In this document: positions 41,793 through 54,300 of the stretch, one piece after another
Layout of the letters: each line of letters starts with the position of its first letter
Numbering within the stretch: the stretch's first letter is position 1
Source: Pelagicoccus mobilis
GTDB taxonomy: Bacteria > Verrucomicrobiota > Verrucomicrobiia > Opitutales > Opitutaceae
DNA length: 64,000 bases
Direction: 5' to 3'
Assembly: GCF_016595505.1 (NCBI RefSeq)
Contig: NZ_JAENIL010000018.1
Location: 62,001 to 126,000, forward strand
Made by a program: the position numbers and the translations under genes
Notes under the pieces: generated by a model
Seen by the model: the letters and a program-made list of their open reading frames with translations, nothing else
Databases searched by the model: none
What the model was told of the DNA's origin: nothing

Positions 41793-43886
41793 ATGAGCCT
41801 CAAAGCAACAATAGACAACCTACCGATCGGCAAGAAAATTGGATACGGATTCGCAACCGTAATGACCATATTCGTCGCAGCAGGCGGCTACTCGATTTGG
41901 AAAATGAAAACCTCCGCCACCAAAGCGGAACACCTTTCCGACGAGTACGTACAGGAACTGAACCTCAGCAGCCAATTCATCGAAACAGTTCAAGATGCAG
42001 ATCGAGCGTCAACACGCTTTTTCTACACAGGCAACTCCGATGAACTAAAGGAATGCCTCGACCATATAACGGAGCTCAAGAAGCAAATCGTAGAGTTCCA
42101 GGACCTCGCAGACAACTCGACTCAGCTCAAACTTCTTCAAGAAAAAATAAAGGAGACTCCAGAACTCGTCAAAGCTCTGGAAGGTTCGGTCCACGCAAGC
42201 CTGGAAGCCGACAAGGAAATCGACAACGCTTTCGAAGTAGCTCGGATTAACTCAACTGACGCAGTCGCAGCATTCCAAGAGATTCTCGATCAGCAATACG
42301 TAAAGACCGAGAGAGACATCAAAGCCGATGTAGACAATGAAATCCTCCTCGGAAGGCGCATCAAAATCATGCTCCTCAACAACGCCATCAACGCCGTTGA
42401 GAGCCTGAACTTCGAAATCGAAAAATCGAGAGCCGAGCGCGATCCTTCTTTGCTTCGTGAAAACATCACGCTTTTCGCCAATATCGAGTCCGCGATCGAA
42501 ACGACACGCCCCCTCTTCACCAAAGCGAGCGACCAAGCCCTTATCGACCGGGCAGACGCAGGAGTCGAACGCTACCGAGCAGCCACTGAGAAACAGTTGG
42601 AGCTAATGGAAGAGATGATAGAAATCGGTGATCGTCGCAACCAAGCCGTGACCGCGTTCACTATTTTCGCCCAGTCGGTCATGGACGCTGCAAACACCGC
42701 GGTTAACAAACTCTCGAAAGAGACTGCAGAAGATCTCGCCACAGCATCCTACCTGAACATCGCTAGCGTCGTCTTGGCAATCGTCACCGGAGCTTTTGTA
42801 TCCATAAAGATAACACGTCTCGTTACTGAGCCACTCTTCAAAGCGATCGACTTGGTAAAAAATACCGCGAAAGGCGACCTCACCCAATCAATCGAAGTCA
42901 CCTCCGAGGACGAGATCGGCCAAATGGTCGCCTCCCTCAACGAGATGACAGAGAATTTGCGAAACGTCGTTAGCGAAGTCAGCGACGCCGCAGACAATGT
43001 CGCTTCCGGCAGCCGTGAGATGAGCGCATCCGCGGAAGTACTCTCAGAAGGTGCCACCGAACAAGCTTCCTCTGCCGAGGAAACCACGTCCTCAATGGAA
43101 CAGATTGCCGCGAACATCCAGCAGAACTCTGACAACGCTCGCCAGACGGACCAGATCGCCACCAAGGCTGCGGAAGACGCCCACAGCAGTGGAGAGTCCG
43201 TATCCCGCACTGTATCCGCGATGAAAGACATCGCCGAGAAAATCAGCATCATCGAGGAGATCTCACGCAAAACAGACCTACTCGCCCTCAATGCTGCGGT
43301 AGAAGCTGCACGAGCGGGAGAACATGGCAAGGGCTTCGCTGTCGTAGCAAGCGAAGTGCGTAAGCTCGCCGAACGCAGTCAGAACGCAGCTGCGGAAATC
43401 AGCAAGATCACAAGCGATGGTGTCGAAATTGCAGAGCTAACGGGCGACATGCTGCAAAAGCTCGTTCCCGACATTCGCCGTACTGCCGAGCTCATCCAAG
43501 AAATCAACGCTTCCAGCATCGAGCAAAGTTCAGGAGCAAAGCAGGTATCAAAGGCGATCCAGCAGCTAGACAAAGTGACACAGCAAAACTCTTCGGCCTC
43601 AGAGGAAATGGCGTCCACAGCGGAAGAGCTTTCTAGCCAAGCGATCCAACTCCAAAACTCTGTTGCATTCTTCCAGATCGAAAGAAGTGGCGTCGAAAGA
43701 CGAAAGCCTACGGTCGCCGCTCCTACCAATCGTATCAGCAAGTCTAGCGGAGGAATCAAAAAGGAAAAGAGCCTAGAGTCACAGGTCATGTTGAACCGCT
43801 CTCAACCGCCAGCAGGCGTTTCCATCTCACTCTCCGACGGGACACGTGGCGGCGACGATCTGGACCAAGACTTCAAGCCATACTAA
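41793..43886 (+). CDS. Membrane methyl-accepting chemotaxis protein
   Basis: A 697-residue receptor. First membrane helix at about 17-37 ([20 protein letters not shown]), a periplasmic four-helix sensor of about 270 residues, second membrane helix near 313-335 ([20 protein letters not shown]). HAMP follows ([20 protein letters not shown]), then the methyl-accepting signalling domain with hairpin tip [20 protein letters not shown] and [19 protein letters not shown]. The long sensor and lack of a named ligand domain leave the signal unknown. The C-terminal tail (about 60 residues) is basic and disordered and carries no obvious CheR-docking pentapeptide. It should work with CheA, CheW, CheR and CheB of the same operon. 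Confidence 0.95.
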   Translation: MSLKATIDNLPIGKKIGYGFATVMTIFVAAGGYSIWKMKTSATKAEHLSDEYVQELNLSSQFIETVQDADRASTRFFYTGNSDELKECLDHITELKKQIVEFQDLADNSTQLKLLQEKIKETPELVKALEGSVHASLEADKEIDNAFEVARINSTDAVAAFQEILDQQYVKTERDIKADVDNEILLGRRIKIMLLNNAINAVESLNFEIEKSRAERDPSLLRENITLFANIESAIETTRPLFTKASDQALIDRADAGVERYRAATEKQLELMEEMIEIGDRRNQAVTAFTIFAQSVMDAANTAVNKLSKETAEDLATASYLNIASVVLAIVTGAFVSIKITRLVTEPLFKAIDLVKNTAKGDLTQSIEVTSEDEIGQMVASLNEMTENLRNVVSEVSDAADNVASGSREMSASAEVLSEGATEQASSAEETTSSMEQIAANIQQNSDNARQTDQIATKAAEDAHSSGESVSRTVSAMKDIAEKISIIEEISRKTDLLALNAAVEAARAGEHGKGFAVVASEVRKLAERSQNAAAEISKITSDGVEIAELTGDMLQKLVPDIRRTAELIQEINASSIEQSSGAKQVSKAIQQLDKVTQQNSSASEEMASTAEELSSQAIQLQNSVAFFQIERSGVERRKPTVAAPTNRISKSSGGIKKEKSLESQVMLNRSQPPAGVSISLSDGTRGGDDLDQDFKPY

Positions 43887-43971
43887 AAGAATAGTTCAAA
43901 CGGCCTAGGAATCCAGCTCCCAGCCGTACTCTCCAGATATATCTACTCAGAATCCAAGTAATCAATACAAG

Positions 43972-44358
43972 ATGTTAAGAGTACTAATAATCGATGACTC
44001 AATTTCGATTCTGGCACTGCTCCAAGATACAATAGCAAAAGCCGGATACGAGGCGCACACAGCGAAAAACGCCAAAGAAATAAATGAGAGTCTCAATGGA
44101 AACGATTTCGATCTCGTCATTACCGACATCTACATGCCGGAGCAGGACGGGCTTGAGACCATCTTAAACCTTCGCATAACGAAACCTGACATACCAATCG
44201 TAGCGATGAGTTCAAATACTGGATACAGTGATGTACTGGATGTAGCTAAGAAGCTTGGTGCGCGAAAGTGCTTGAGAAAGCCTTTCACGCAAGAAGCGAT
44301 CCTTGATTCGCTCCTAGAAACGATCGGACCGGGAGCTCCCTCCAACTCAGCAAACTAA
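43972..44358 (+). CDS. Second single-domain response regulator
   Basis: A 128-residue receiver domain: acid pocket Asp8-Asp9, phosphoacceptor Asp52 (in FDLVITDIYMPEQDGLETI), conserved Ser in VAMSSNT, Lys in CLRKPF. It differs clearly from the CheY at 38867, so the operon encodes two receivers; one may act as phosphate sink or serve a separate output. Gap of about 85 bases after the receptor gene. Confidence 0.9.
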   Translation: MLRVLIIDDSISILALLQDTIAKAGYEAHTAKNAKEINESLNGNDFDLVITDIYMPEQDGLETILNLRITKPDIPIVAMSSNTGYSDVLDVAKKLGARKCLRKPFTQEAILDSLLETIGPGAPSNSAN

Positions 44359-44377
44359 CCACTCCCTTGGAGCCTGC

Positions 44378-45232
44378 ATGAGCATCGAAACAATCCAGCA
44401 AGAAAGTCTCAACCTCACAAAGGGAAGCTTCGATTCGTTCTCGCAATACATCACAAGAGAACTCGGCATCAAAATGCCGAGGTCCAAAATCTCCATGTTG
44501 CAAGGGCGACTGCGCAAACGGGTTCGCGCTCTAGGACTCACAAGCATCGAGGACTATCAAAAGCTCCTCTTCAAGTCATCGAGCAACAAAGAGGAGCTCG
44601 TCAATTTCATCGACGCAGTTACCACCAACAAAACTGACTTCTTCAGGGAGCGTTCACACTTCGACACTCTCATTGAATCGACGCTCCCGCAATTGGAGCG
44701 AAGTGCAAGAAAGCCTAGCCTTTTCAATCTCTGGTGCGCAGGTTGCTCCACAGGTGAAGAAGCTTACACATTGGCCATGGTACTTTCCGAGTACGAGAGG
44801 CTTCACGACGGATTCGACTTCTCAATATTTGCAACGGATATTTCTCAGCGGGTGCTCACCAAGGCACAAACTGCGATTTACACCGAGGAACGTATCCAGG
44901 ACATTCCTACAGAATTGAGGAAACGCTATCTCCTACGCAGTCGCGACCCACAGAAGCGAATATATAGAATCGTACCGAACCTTCGTTCGCGAATCTCTTT
45001 TGATCGCCTCAACTTCATGAACGAGAATTATTCGGTCAGCCGACGCTTTGAAGTAATCTTCTTTCGAAATGTGATGATCTATTTTGATAAGAACACTCAA
45101 GAGAAAGTAGTCAATCGACTGGCAAAACGATTGAAGCCCGGCGGTTTCCTCTTCGTTGGACACTCAGAGTCTCTCGCTGGGTTGGACATTCCGTTCGAAT
45201 CGGTGGGATCATCCATATACCGCAAGAGCTGA
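44378..45232 (+). CDS. cheR: Chemotaxis protein methyltransferase CheR
   Basis: A 284-residue S-adenosylmethionine-dependent methyltransferase that methylates receptor glutamates. N-terminal helical domain with [20 protein letters not shown], then [18 protein letters not shown], the SAM-binding [59 protein letters not shown] and the end [16 protein letters not shown]. All motifs are intact and the length is normal. It works against CheB, encoded 32 bases downstream. Confidence 0.95.
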   Translation: MSIETIQQESLNLTKGSFDSFSQYITRELGIKMPRSKISMLQGRLRKRVRALGLTSIEDYQKLLFKSSSNKEELVNFIDAVTTNKTDFFRERSHFDTLIESTLPQLERSARKPSLFNLWCAGCSTGEEAYTLAMVLSEYERLHDGFDFSIFATDISQRVLTKAQTAIYTEERIQDIPTELRKRYLLRSRDPQKRIYRIVPNLRSRISFDRLNFMNENYSVSRRFEVIFFRNVMIYFDKNTQEKVVNRLAKRLKPGGFLFVGHSESLAGLDIPFESVGSSIYRKS

Positions 45233-45264
45233 TTCACTCACACATCAAAGGCAAACGACAAGCA

Positions 45265-46347
45265 ATGCCCCCACAAAAACAAATCCGCGTACTAATTGTC
45301 GACGACTCCGCCTCGGTACGGCAGACGATGCTCTCGATACTTGAGTCTGATCCCAGTATTGAAGTTATGGGCACAGCTTCTGATCCATACGTCGCCGTTG
45401 AGAAGATACAAAAGGAAGTTCCTGATGTAATCACGCTAGACATAGAAATGCCGCGCATGGACGGGTTGACCTTCCTGGAGAGGATCATGTCCCAGCACCC
45501 GATCCCGGTGGTCATCTGCTCCAGCCTCACCGAGACAGGGTCCGCCACCGCGCTGGCAGCCCTCGAACGCGGGGCGCTGGAGATCATCACCAAACCCAAA
45601 CTCGGGACAAAACAGTTTTTAGAGGAGTCCAAGATCCTCATTTGCGACGCGGTCAAATCCGCCGCACGAGCAGGCAAGCCCAAGAAAATGGACCCACCAC
45701 GTTCTCAAGCGGTTCAACCCAAGCTAACCGCAGATGCGGTTATGGCACCCAGACGCTCGAGCCAGGCAATGCTCAAGACTACCGAAAAGATAGTATCGGT
45801 AGGAGCTTCCACGGGTGGAACCGAAGCTCTGAGGACCTATTTAGAAGCGCTGCCACGAGACGCCCCCGGACACGTGATCGTCCAGCACATGCCTGAAAAG
45901 TTCACCGCCAGCTTCGCCAAACGGCTCGATCAAAGCTGCGAGGTCTCGGTAAAGGAAGCGGAAAACGGCGACACCGTACTACGTGGCCACGTGTTGATCG
46001 CTCCCGGAAACAAACACATGCTCCTCAAACGCAGCGGAGCACGCTACTACGTGGAGATCAAAGACGGCCCACTCGTCTGCCGCCATCGCCCATCCGTAGA
46101 TGTCCTATTCCGCTCCGCCAGCCGCTACGCCGGTCCAAACGCAATCGGAATCATCATGACAGGCATGGGAGACGACGGGGCGAAAGGCATGTTGGAGCTC
46201 AAGGAAGCCGGAGCATACAACATCGCTCAAAGTGAAGCGAGCTGCGTAGTGTTCGGCATGCCCAAGGAAGCCATAGCTAAAGGAGCGGTTCATAAGGTAG
46301 CCCATCTGCATCGTCTCGCTCACGAAGTGATCGAAGCGGCCAGCTAG
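45265..46347 (+). CDS. cheB: Chemotaxis methylesterase/glutaminase CheB
   Basis: A 360-residue protein. The receiver domain (about 7-125) has phosphoacceptor Asp59 in [18 protein letters not shown]. After a linker comes the esterase domain with catalytic Ser182 in [14 protein letters not shown], His208 in [18 protein letters not shown] and the Asp of [10 protein letters not shown] near 303-304. It demethylates and deamidates receptors. Last gene of the operon; a gap of about 280 bases with no gene follows. Confidence 0.96.
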   Translation: MPPQKQIRVLIVDDSASVRQTMLSILESDPSIEVMGTASDPYVAVEKIQKEVPDVITLDIEMPRMDGLTFLERIMSQHPIPVVICSSLTETGSATALAALERGALEIITKPKLGTKQFLEESKILICDAVKSAARAGKPKKMDPPRSQAVQPKLTADAVMAPRRSSQAMLKTTEKIVSVGASTGGTEALRTYLEALPRDAPGHVIVQHMPEKFTASFAKRLDQSCEVSVKEAENGDTVLRGHVLIAPGNKHMLLKRSGARYYVEIKDGPLVCRHRPSVDVLFRSASRYAGPNAIGIIMTGMGDDGAKGMLELKEAGAYNIAQSEASCVVFGMPKEAIAKGAVHKVAHLHRLAHEVIEAAS

Positions 46348-46629
46348 TCGCTTGATACCCCCAATGGGCACAACCGCTTCCCGGCGGCGGCCTACCCCGG
46401 ACCTCAAACTGCTCCGATTGGCTTCTCCGAAAAACTGGCTAGGTAATCGATCGAACCCAAGGCCTCACTTTCAATGTTACAGTGAGACTCGGCTTCTTAC
46501 CCATTGACATTCGAAGCTCCATAAACGGGATTCTCCACACCCACCCGCTTATAGGGCCGAGCAATCGGTCTAATTCCCAAACCATCAAACAAGAGGCATC
46601 CCCCGGGATGCGCCTCACAATCCCCCCCC

Positions 46630-47994
46630 ATGCGAAAAGTAATTTGTGCCTACTTTTTTCTAGCTTCGTTGTTGCTCCTTCCACACGCGTCAGCGGCCGA
46701 CGAGATCACCGACGAGGATTTTGATGTAATCGAAATCCAAGGCTTCGAGGTGTTCTCCAACTCGATAACCGTCATCGATGGCATCACCGGCAAAGAATAC
46801 GAAGGCAAGCACCCCGTCGTTCTCGGTTTCCGACGCGAGTTCGACAACCTACTGCTCAAATTCCACAAGCGGCTGCTTATCGAGGAACACAAAAAGCTCA
46901 AAACGCACTCCGACAGCTTCAAAACCCTTCCCGCTGAATTAGACCAGCTTGCTGCAAGTTTCGGCTTCAAAGGAAAACTCAAGATCGAAGGCCCTCGCCT
47001 CACCCGAGAATTTTCCATCTTCAACCGAATGATCAAGGACCCCTTCTTCAAGATCGACGAACTAGTGGTCTGGGACATCAATCAGCTAAAACTTCGCAAC
47101 AACCTCCTGCCAAAAAACAAGTACGCCAAGAACCTCCGCCCAAACCCGGAGACGGGAGAATGGGAACGACGAATCCTCACCAAATGGGAGGTATCCTGCG
47201 TCAGACGAAACCGTAACAATAACGGCACACACCATTTCTACACCCACAAGCAACAAGGCTTTAACTTGGACACTAACAAGGGTTTCCACCTCATCGACCA
47301 AGGTCTGCCTTGGGACGTACCTCCCCATGCATTTCGTGAAGTCGAGCTACAGTATCCAATCCTTGTAGACACGGCGATAAACGTAGACGAACAAGTAAGA
47401 GAGCTCAGCCGAGACTTCATAGAAAACCTCTTCTACATCTACGACCCATTCAGTTGGGTTGCCAGAGGCAACACCCGCTTCCCTTGGGGATATAACCGGG
47501 AAATTCACGACCTCATCAGATCTCAGAAAATAAACGTGAACCAGAGGAACTGGTTCGACCGTGTCCTTGCTACTTTTCTAAACGACGTCGCCACTTTGAA
47601 GTATTGGAGCGCAGACCTGATCTACGCCCAACAAATGGCTTCCTCCTCCCCTAAGAACCGAAACATTCTCGGAGAAGACCTCGATCTCTTAAACTGGCAC
47701 AAAAAGGAAAAACGGCAGGTCAACTACGACATCGACACACCAAATACGATCCCAAACATCAGTTTCGACAACTCCGGCCGAGCCCGCTACATCCTCCTTG
47801 ACGCGTATCGCCGCTATGGAGACAAATTCGTAGACGCTCTACGGACGCGGGTTCTCGCAGTCAGTGAAAAGACTGACGCCAAACAACTCGTCCGTGACGC
47901 TCTCGCCGAAGCCTCAGGTGTTTCTGCAAAGAAATACATACCTGCTGCCATCCGCGCGCAAAAAGCGGAGCTAGGACAATTTCTCGCAAAATAG
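46630..47994 (+). CDS. Secreted protein of unknown function
   Basis: A 454-residue protein with a standard signal peptide (MRKVICAYFFLASLLLLPHA, SAADE after it). I do not recognise a family. The mature part is rich in charged and aromatic residues, with phrases such as GLPWDVPPHAFREVELQYPI, LIRSQKINVNQRNWFDRVLA and YILLDAYRRYGDKFVDALRT; a helical C-terminus is likely. Two cysteines at most in the mature part and no catalytic motif that I can point to. It lies between the che operon and the giant repeat gene, same strand, with gaps of about 280 and 390 bases, so it is probably transcribed alone. A single copy; a link with chemosensing or adhesion is only positional. Confidence 0.6.
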   Translation: MRKVICAYFFLASLLLLPHASAADEITDEDFDVIEIQGFEVFSNSITVIDGITGKEYEGKHPVVLGFRREFDNLLLKFHKRLLIEEHKKLKTHSDSFKTLPAELDQLAASFGFKGKLKIEGPRLTREFSIFNRMIKDPFFKIDELVVWDINQLKLRNNLLPKNKYAKNLRPNPETGEWERRILTKWEVSCVRRNRNNNGTHHFYTHKQQGFNLDTNKGFHLIDQGLPWDVPPHAFREVELQYPILVDTAINVDEQVRELSRDFIENLFYIYDPFSWVARGNTRFPWGYNREIHDLIRSQKINVNQRNWFDRVLATFLNDVATLKYWSADLIYAQQMASSSPKNRNILGEDLDLLNWHKKEKRQVNYDIDTPNTIPNISFDNSGRARYILLDAYRRYGDKFVDALRTRVLAVSEKTDAKQLVRDALAEASGVSAKKYIPAAIRAQKAELGQFLAK

Positions 47995-48384
47995 TCGTAA
48001 ACATCCCAGCCTCCGTGGATGGAACAGGGTGAAGCGAACAAGCGTCCTCGACCCGATTCTAACCGTATTCTATTTCCAGATACAGTCCGACCTTGAAAGC
48101 ACTTGCACAACTGTGCACGTTAGTGCCATTTCCCCTTTATTTATGGGCCTTACTTGAGTTTAGGGCATTCTAGGGAATACGCCTCAAGGGGGCGTTAAGG
48201 CTTCGTTAATCAATGTAAATCTCGGATAAACAGCCGTCGGTTTAATAGGTTTCGCTTTAGGAAGAGTATCAAACTCCGAAGCCAAGATTCAGTCGATTAT
48301 GCACCCGTGAAAACGAGGCTGCATCAAACGGCCAGAACTTTTCGCACTCCTCCTATACCTCCGCACCGCAAACACGAAGCTCAT
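47995..48384. other. Intergenic region upstream of the giant repeat gene
   Basis: About 390 bases without a supported gene. It ends in the frame that could extend the giant protein by 26 residues to a GTG at 48307; that extension is Arg/His/Pro-rich and precedes the signal peptide, so I leave it out. No terminator or regulatory element could be defined. Confidence 0.4.
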
Positions 48385-51300
48385 ATGACCCGAACAGCTC
48401 TTCTTAGCGAACGCCTGCCTATCTTCTGGAAACCTCTGCTTCTCCTAGCCACGCTCCTCTGCGCCACTCAAAACAGCATCGCCCAAGGCACGCCCGATTC
48501 GCCCGAAGAAGAACTCCTAATCAACGCGGTCGCCGGCTATGAGCTAAACTTTCCGCTAGATCCGACATCCGAAATCACCGGAATCCAGTTTGCCGAGCTT
48601 CCCGAGGGACTCGTCCACGACTCCACCACACAGACGATCACAGGAATCCCCACCCAAATCGGAGTCCTGGAGTCCACTGTCTCCTTCACCGAAGCCGGAG
48701 TGGCCAAGTCCATCCCAGCACGCTTCGAAGTATTCGATCCCAACAATTTCACTGGAGATCCACACAATCCCAACCCTAAGGACGAACACCATGCCCCCCA
48801 ACCTCACTACATTCCAGGCAAAGTCGGGCAGCAGCTCTACTGGCAAGTAGACTTCCCCGTCTACAGCAGCGAATACGACTTCGGCGTGACCCCAACAGGC
48901 CTCCCCTCCACAACGCCTCCAGGCGTCGAGTTCGTAGCAGGAGAAGCCTCATTCATCGGCACCCCTTCCGCTCACGGCGACTACTATTTCGTATTTCTCG
49001 TAAACGACTCAACCGAGTCCTACGAAGTTCACTACCTTTTCCAAATCGAGCCGGCAGAAGGCGGAACCGACGCGGATGGCGACGGCATTCCAGACGACTC
49101 TACCGGAGTAGGTCACACGGATCCTACAGGTTCGCACGAGGAAGATGACACTCTCTTTATCACTGCGATCCTCGGACACCCCCTCGACTTTCCAATTGAT
49201 GCGCCAGCTGAGATCACGATCCAAGGCGTAAATGGCCTCCCCGCTGGGCTCTACTATGACGCCGACAAGCGATCAATCGCTGGCACACCTACCGAGACTG
49301 GCCACTTCGACGCCTCAATTTCATTCGTAGAAGCTGGAGTCAGCGGAGAACACCCCGTCAAAATCGACGTTTTGCACGACGACGGAACCGCGGTAGGAAA
49401 TCCAGGCGACGGCGCTAGCGGACCGGAAACACACTACATCCACGGAAACGTAGGATCTGAGCTTGATTACAATATCTTCCTTCTCGCCAAAGGTGAAGCG
49501 ATCGACTTCGGAACGCGTCCAGACGGCACTGCCTTCGAGCTTCCTCCTGGCATCTCCTACAACGTGGAAGCCTCATCCTTCATCGGAGTACCACAGGAAG
49601 AGGGTGAGTCAGACTTCGTAATCGTCATTCCTGATGAAACCCAATCCTACGAAGTCCATTACCGTTTCCTCATCGGTCCAAGTGACGGCACACACGTGAA
49701 TCCAGAGCCGCTACACATCCACGGAAACGTGGGCGAGCCTCTCTACTTCCAAGTCCCAGTCGCGATTGCAGGTGCAGGCTTCGACTTCGCAACTCGTCCC
49801 GACGGCACTCCATTTGAACTCCCTCTCGGAATCGGATTCAACGCTGAAGAAGTGTCCTTCTCTGGCACCCCTGAGGAAGCTGGTGACTTTGACTTCGGGC
49901 TCTTAGTTTTCGATCCAACCGGAAACGGCTATGAAATGCCCATCATTTTCCATTTCGGCGAAGAAGGAGACTCAGCAGGCAACCCAACCGATCCGAATCC
50001 ACACCCACACGAAACACCACGCATCTTCGGAATCGTAGGCGAACCAATCGAGTATCACCTGCCATTTGATCTAACAGATTTTGGTATCGATTTCGCATCC
50101 CGCGCAGACGGAACGCCATACGAACTCCCTCAAGGGATCGAGTTCAACGTCTCTGAGAGCCTCTTCAGCGGAACCCCAGAAGAAGCGGGCATCTTCGGTT
50201 TTGCCCTTCTTCTCACCAGCGAAGATGGCACGCATGAAGAGCACTTCATTTTCGACTTCATCGACAACACGTCTCATAATCCCGGATACACAGAGGAAGC
50301 GATTCACATCGTAGGGAATGTGGGCGAAGAGCTAGGCTTCGCGCTTCCCCTTGAAGATGATGTCTCTCACCTGGAGTTCGATTGGCTTCCAGAAGGCATC
50401 CAGTTCAATCCAGAGACACGCACCCTAGTCGGCAAACCGCTCTATCCCGGGTACTACGAAATTGCCCTCCACGCGCTTCGAGGCGAAGAGAATATCCTCT
50501 ATCCTGTATTCTTCGACATTTTTGGCGACTCCCACGACCACGGTGGTCACGGCGAAGAATTTAAGGTCCACGGCTGGGTCGGAGAGTTCATGTCCTTCCC
50601 TCTTCCATTCGACACCGCCTCGACTGAAGTAGAGCTCACCACCTACAGCGATGGTACCGCCGCGGTTATCCCGGTCGGAATCGAGCTCGATCAAGACAAC
50701 GCGTTTTTCGTCGGATACCCGCAAGAGCCAGGCTTTTACGCCTCTTCCATCACCATTACCGATTCCACAGAAACACGTGATATCCCAGTCTATTTCGACA
50801 TCCTCCATATGGAAGGTCACCACGATGGACACCACCAGCCCGACCACCACGAAGGGCCCCGCGACATCGTACTCTTCTCCGAAGTAGGAGCTCGCTTTTC
50901 TTTCAAGTTCCCTCTCACCGATAGTGAACAAGCGTTTCTAAAAGATTCGAATGGAGACGAGAAGCTGGATCTCCCAACCGGACTTAACTACGATCCCGAC
51001 AACCTAGCCATAACCGGATCTCCATCGAAAGCAGGAGTCTATCGTCAAGTAGTCCTGATTGAAGGCCCTGACTTCAACGAAGAATTCAACCTGATCTTCC
51101 TCGTCAGCGATCCACGCCCCGCGCCACGCCTATCCTTTTATTCAGAAAGCGAATACACGCCAGGCGACCCATTCCGTTTCCAGATCCCGGCCACCGGTTC
51201 TCCTACGAAGTACGATGTCATCGGACTTCCTGACGGAGCCCAAATCGATGCCGAAACCGGAGTGGTCTCTGGGACGATTGAAAAGGACGAAGACTTCGAC

Positions 51301-54300
51301 CTATTGGTCTCGGCAGCAAATGAAGACGGCATCGCTTACGGTATCCACTTCCTAGATGCGGAGTACGAGCGTGAAGACGATCCGACAGCACCCGAAAATC
51401 CTCATCCCGAAACGAGCGAGGAAGAAGATGTTGAGCCGTTCTTCGCACGCCTCGGAGTCCCTTTCCGTCTTGAAGCACCATCGGAATATTCGGAAGCCGC
51501 CTTCGCCGTCATCGAAGGAGAAGCTTTCCCAGATGGGATCTCCCTCGATCCAGAAGAAAATGCAGTCATCTCCGGCACCCCAACAGAAGCGGGACTCTTC
51601 AGTACCAAAATTTCCATTACAAGAGATTCGATCACCGAGACGTTCACCCTCTGGTTCTTTGTCGCAGACAGCGCATCTGCTCCACAGATTCTAGCCGAGG
51701 ACTTCATCCATCGCCGCGTCGGAGAGTCCTTCGACCTCACGCTCCCGATTGTTAACGGTCCAGCCGAGATTGAAATCATCCGTGCGCCGGAGGGAGTAAG
51801 CTTCGATAGCGCTTCAAACTCCATCCGCGGGGTCATCTCCGAAGCCGGACGCTACGACATCCTCCTCACAGCGAAAAACGACCACGGACTGGGAGTCCAC
51901 TACGTCGAAGTCGACATTTGGCAGGACGACTCCGGCTACAACCCAGGCGAAGCAGAAATCCACCCTCACTACGCATTTGGCATCGTAGGCGAAGCGCTCC
52001 ACTTCCCACTACCAATCGATCCGGCCAAAAGCCAATTGAAGTTCGTCGCTAATGACGAAGGCACAGAGTCAACGATTCCACCGGGCCTCAGCTTCATCGA
52101 GGACTTCGCCATCATCAAAGGCGTGCCTGAAAAGGAAGGCTTCTTCGACGTCTTCCTCGAGATCACCGAATACGGCTTCACACGCCGCGAGCACATTATC
52201 TTCGAAATCTACAACCACGATTCCGTCCCCACAAATCCAGACTTCCCAGAACCGGGGCACGAAGAGCCGGACGACGGTCACGTAGAACCAATTTTGGGCA
52301 AGGTCGGCGAACGTCTCTACTTCGAAGCACCAATCTCTGGTGAGAACATCAGCTTCGAACTCGTCACAGGTCCCGACGGCTCCGCATCCGACTTGCCTCC
52401 TGGGGTAGAGTTCGACCCTCAACTCGGAATACTCTCTGGCGTTCCGACTGCATCCGGCATCTACCCGATCTGGGTCAAGGTCGACGAAAACGGCAGCGTT
52501 CGAACGCACTTCGCCCCAATCATTGTAAGCGGCGTCGAAGGCTCTCCCGTCATCGTGAGTTCCGACTTCATTACAACCGCTCCCGGAGAACACTTCACCC
52601 ATCAACTCGCCGTCGAAAACGAGCCAAGCGAAGTGAGCATCGAGTTCTTCGATGTCCCGGGTGTGTTGAGTTTCGATCCAGATAGCCTACTGCTTGAAGG
52701 CAAGTTCGAGTTTGGAGGTTTCTATATTCTGCTCGCCTCGGCGACAAACGAAGTCGGAACTGGCTACGGTCTCATCTACATCGACGTGCTCGGCCTCAAC
52801 AGCGATGGCAGCATGCCGCATGATATTCCTCTGCACATAAACGGAGAAGTAAACAAGGAGGTCGACTTCGAGCTACCAAGCTTCATTCGCGGATCAAGCT
52901 TTGTAATCGGAACCGATCCAGCAGGTATTGAAACGGATCTACCAAACGGCCTGACCATAGACGAACGCACCGGGCGTATCAGCGGTACACCTACAGAGTC
53001 AGGTTACTCTTTCGTCTGGGTCATCGTTGACGACGGCGAGCTTCCCTCTCTCGCGATCAATATCGGTGTCGCAGAAGGCATGCTCACTCCGATGATCATC
53101 AGCCCGGAAGTCTGGGTCGGCCATCAAGATGAGGAATTCTACTATCACGTGCACGCAACCGACTTCCCATCCGCCTACTACGCCGACGGCCTTCCCGAGG
53201 GCTTGAGCCTCGATGAGCAGACAGGACTCATCTCTGGAATCCCAAGTGTATCCGGAGACTTTGAAGTCCAGGTTTCCGCAGAAAACGAAGCTGGCTTAGG
53301 CGAGACCAGAAAGCTCCTCATCTTCATCGAAGAGAAGATTCGCCTCCCAATCCTCTCCGCTCCATTCTTCGTAGAAGGAATAGCAGGTGAAGCGCTTTCC
53401 ATCGAAGTCAGCGCGACAGAATCGCCAGATACGTTCTCCGCCCACGGGCTCCCTGAAGGAATGAGCATAAACGCAAGCACCGGAAGTGTATCCGGAACAC
53501 CAGCACATCCAGGATACTATGAAGCGACCGTCATCGCTGAAAACGAACACGGACACGGCAAGGTTTTCATTGGTATCTATATCAAGCGACCAGCTCAGGC
53601 TCCTGTCTACACAGGCCCCGAACACACTGGGGGTAAGGTCGGCGAAAGCTTCCAATTCCAATTGAACGTTAGCGGAAACGTGGACATCTATAGCTTCGCC
53701 GGCGACGGCGGTGGATTCCCAGCAGGCCTCCTTCTCGACACCGAGACTGGCCTACTCTCTGGAACCCCAACCGAAGTATTTAGCGACTACGTCGAATTCT
53801 TCGCCTATGGCCCAGGTGGTACGACTTACTTCAAGGTCTACATCAAAGTCGCACCGGCGCTCAACGCGCCTGAGATCACCAGCAGCCCGTTCGCAATGGG
53901 TACTGCAGGCAGCGCGTTCGACTATCAAGCCACCGCAAGTAATGATGCGCTCGAGTTCGACGCCCTATTCCTTCCTGAAGGTCTCTCAATCGACAGTTCA
54001 ACAGGGCTTATATCGGGAACTCCTGAAAGCGCCGGTTACCACGATGTCTTCCTACGTGCCCGCAACGATGCGGGATGGGGTCGAGCTCGACTCCTCGTGC
54101 TAGACATCATTCCAGGGCTCGCAGCACCGACAATCATCAGCGCCCCCTATGCGAAGGGAGAAGTCGGCAAAGCGTTTAGCTATACGATCGAGGCGAACAA
54201 CTCGCCGAGCACCTACAGTGTTTCTGGTGACCTACCGGCGGGACTTGAACTGGACGCTTCAAACGGAGTCATAGCCGGTACACCGAGCGAAGCTGGCCTA

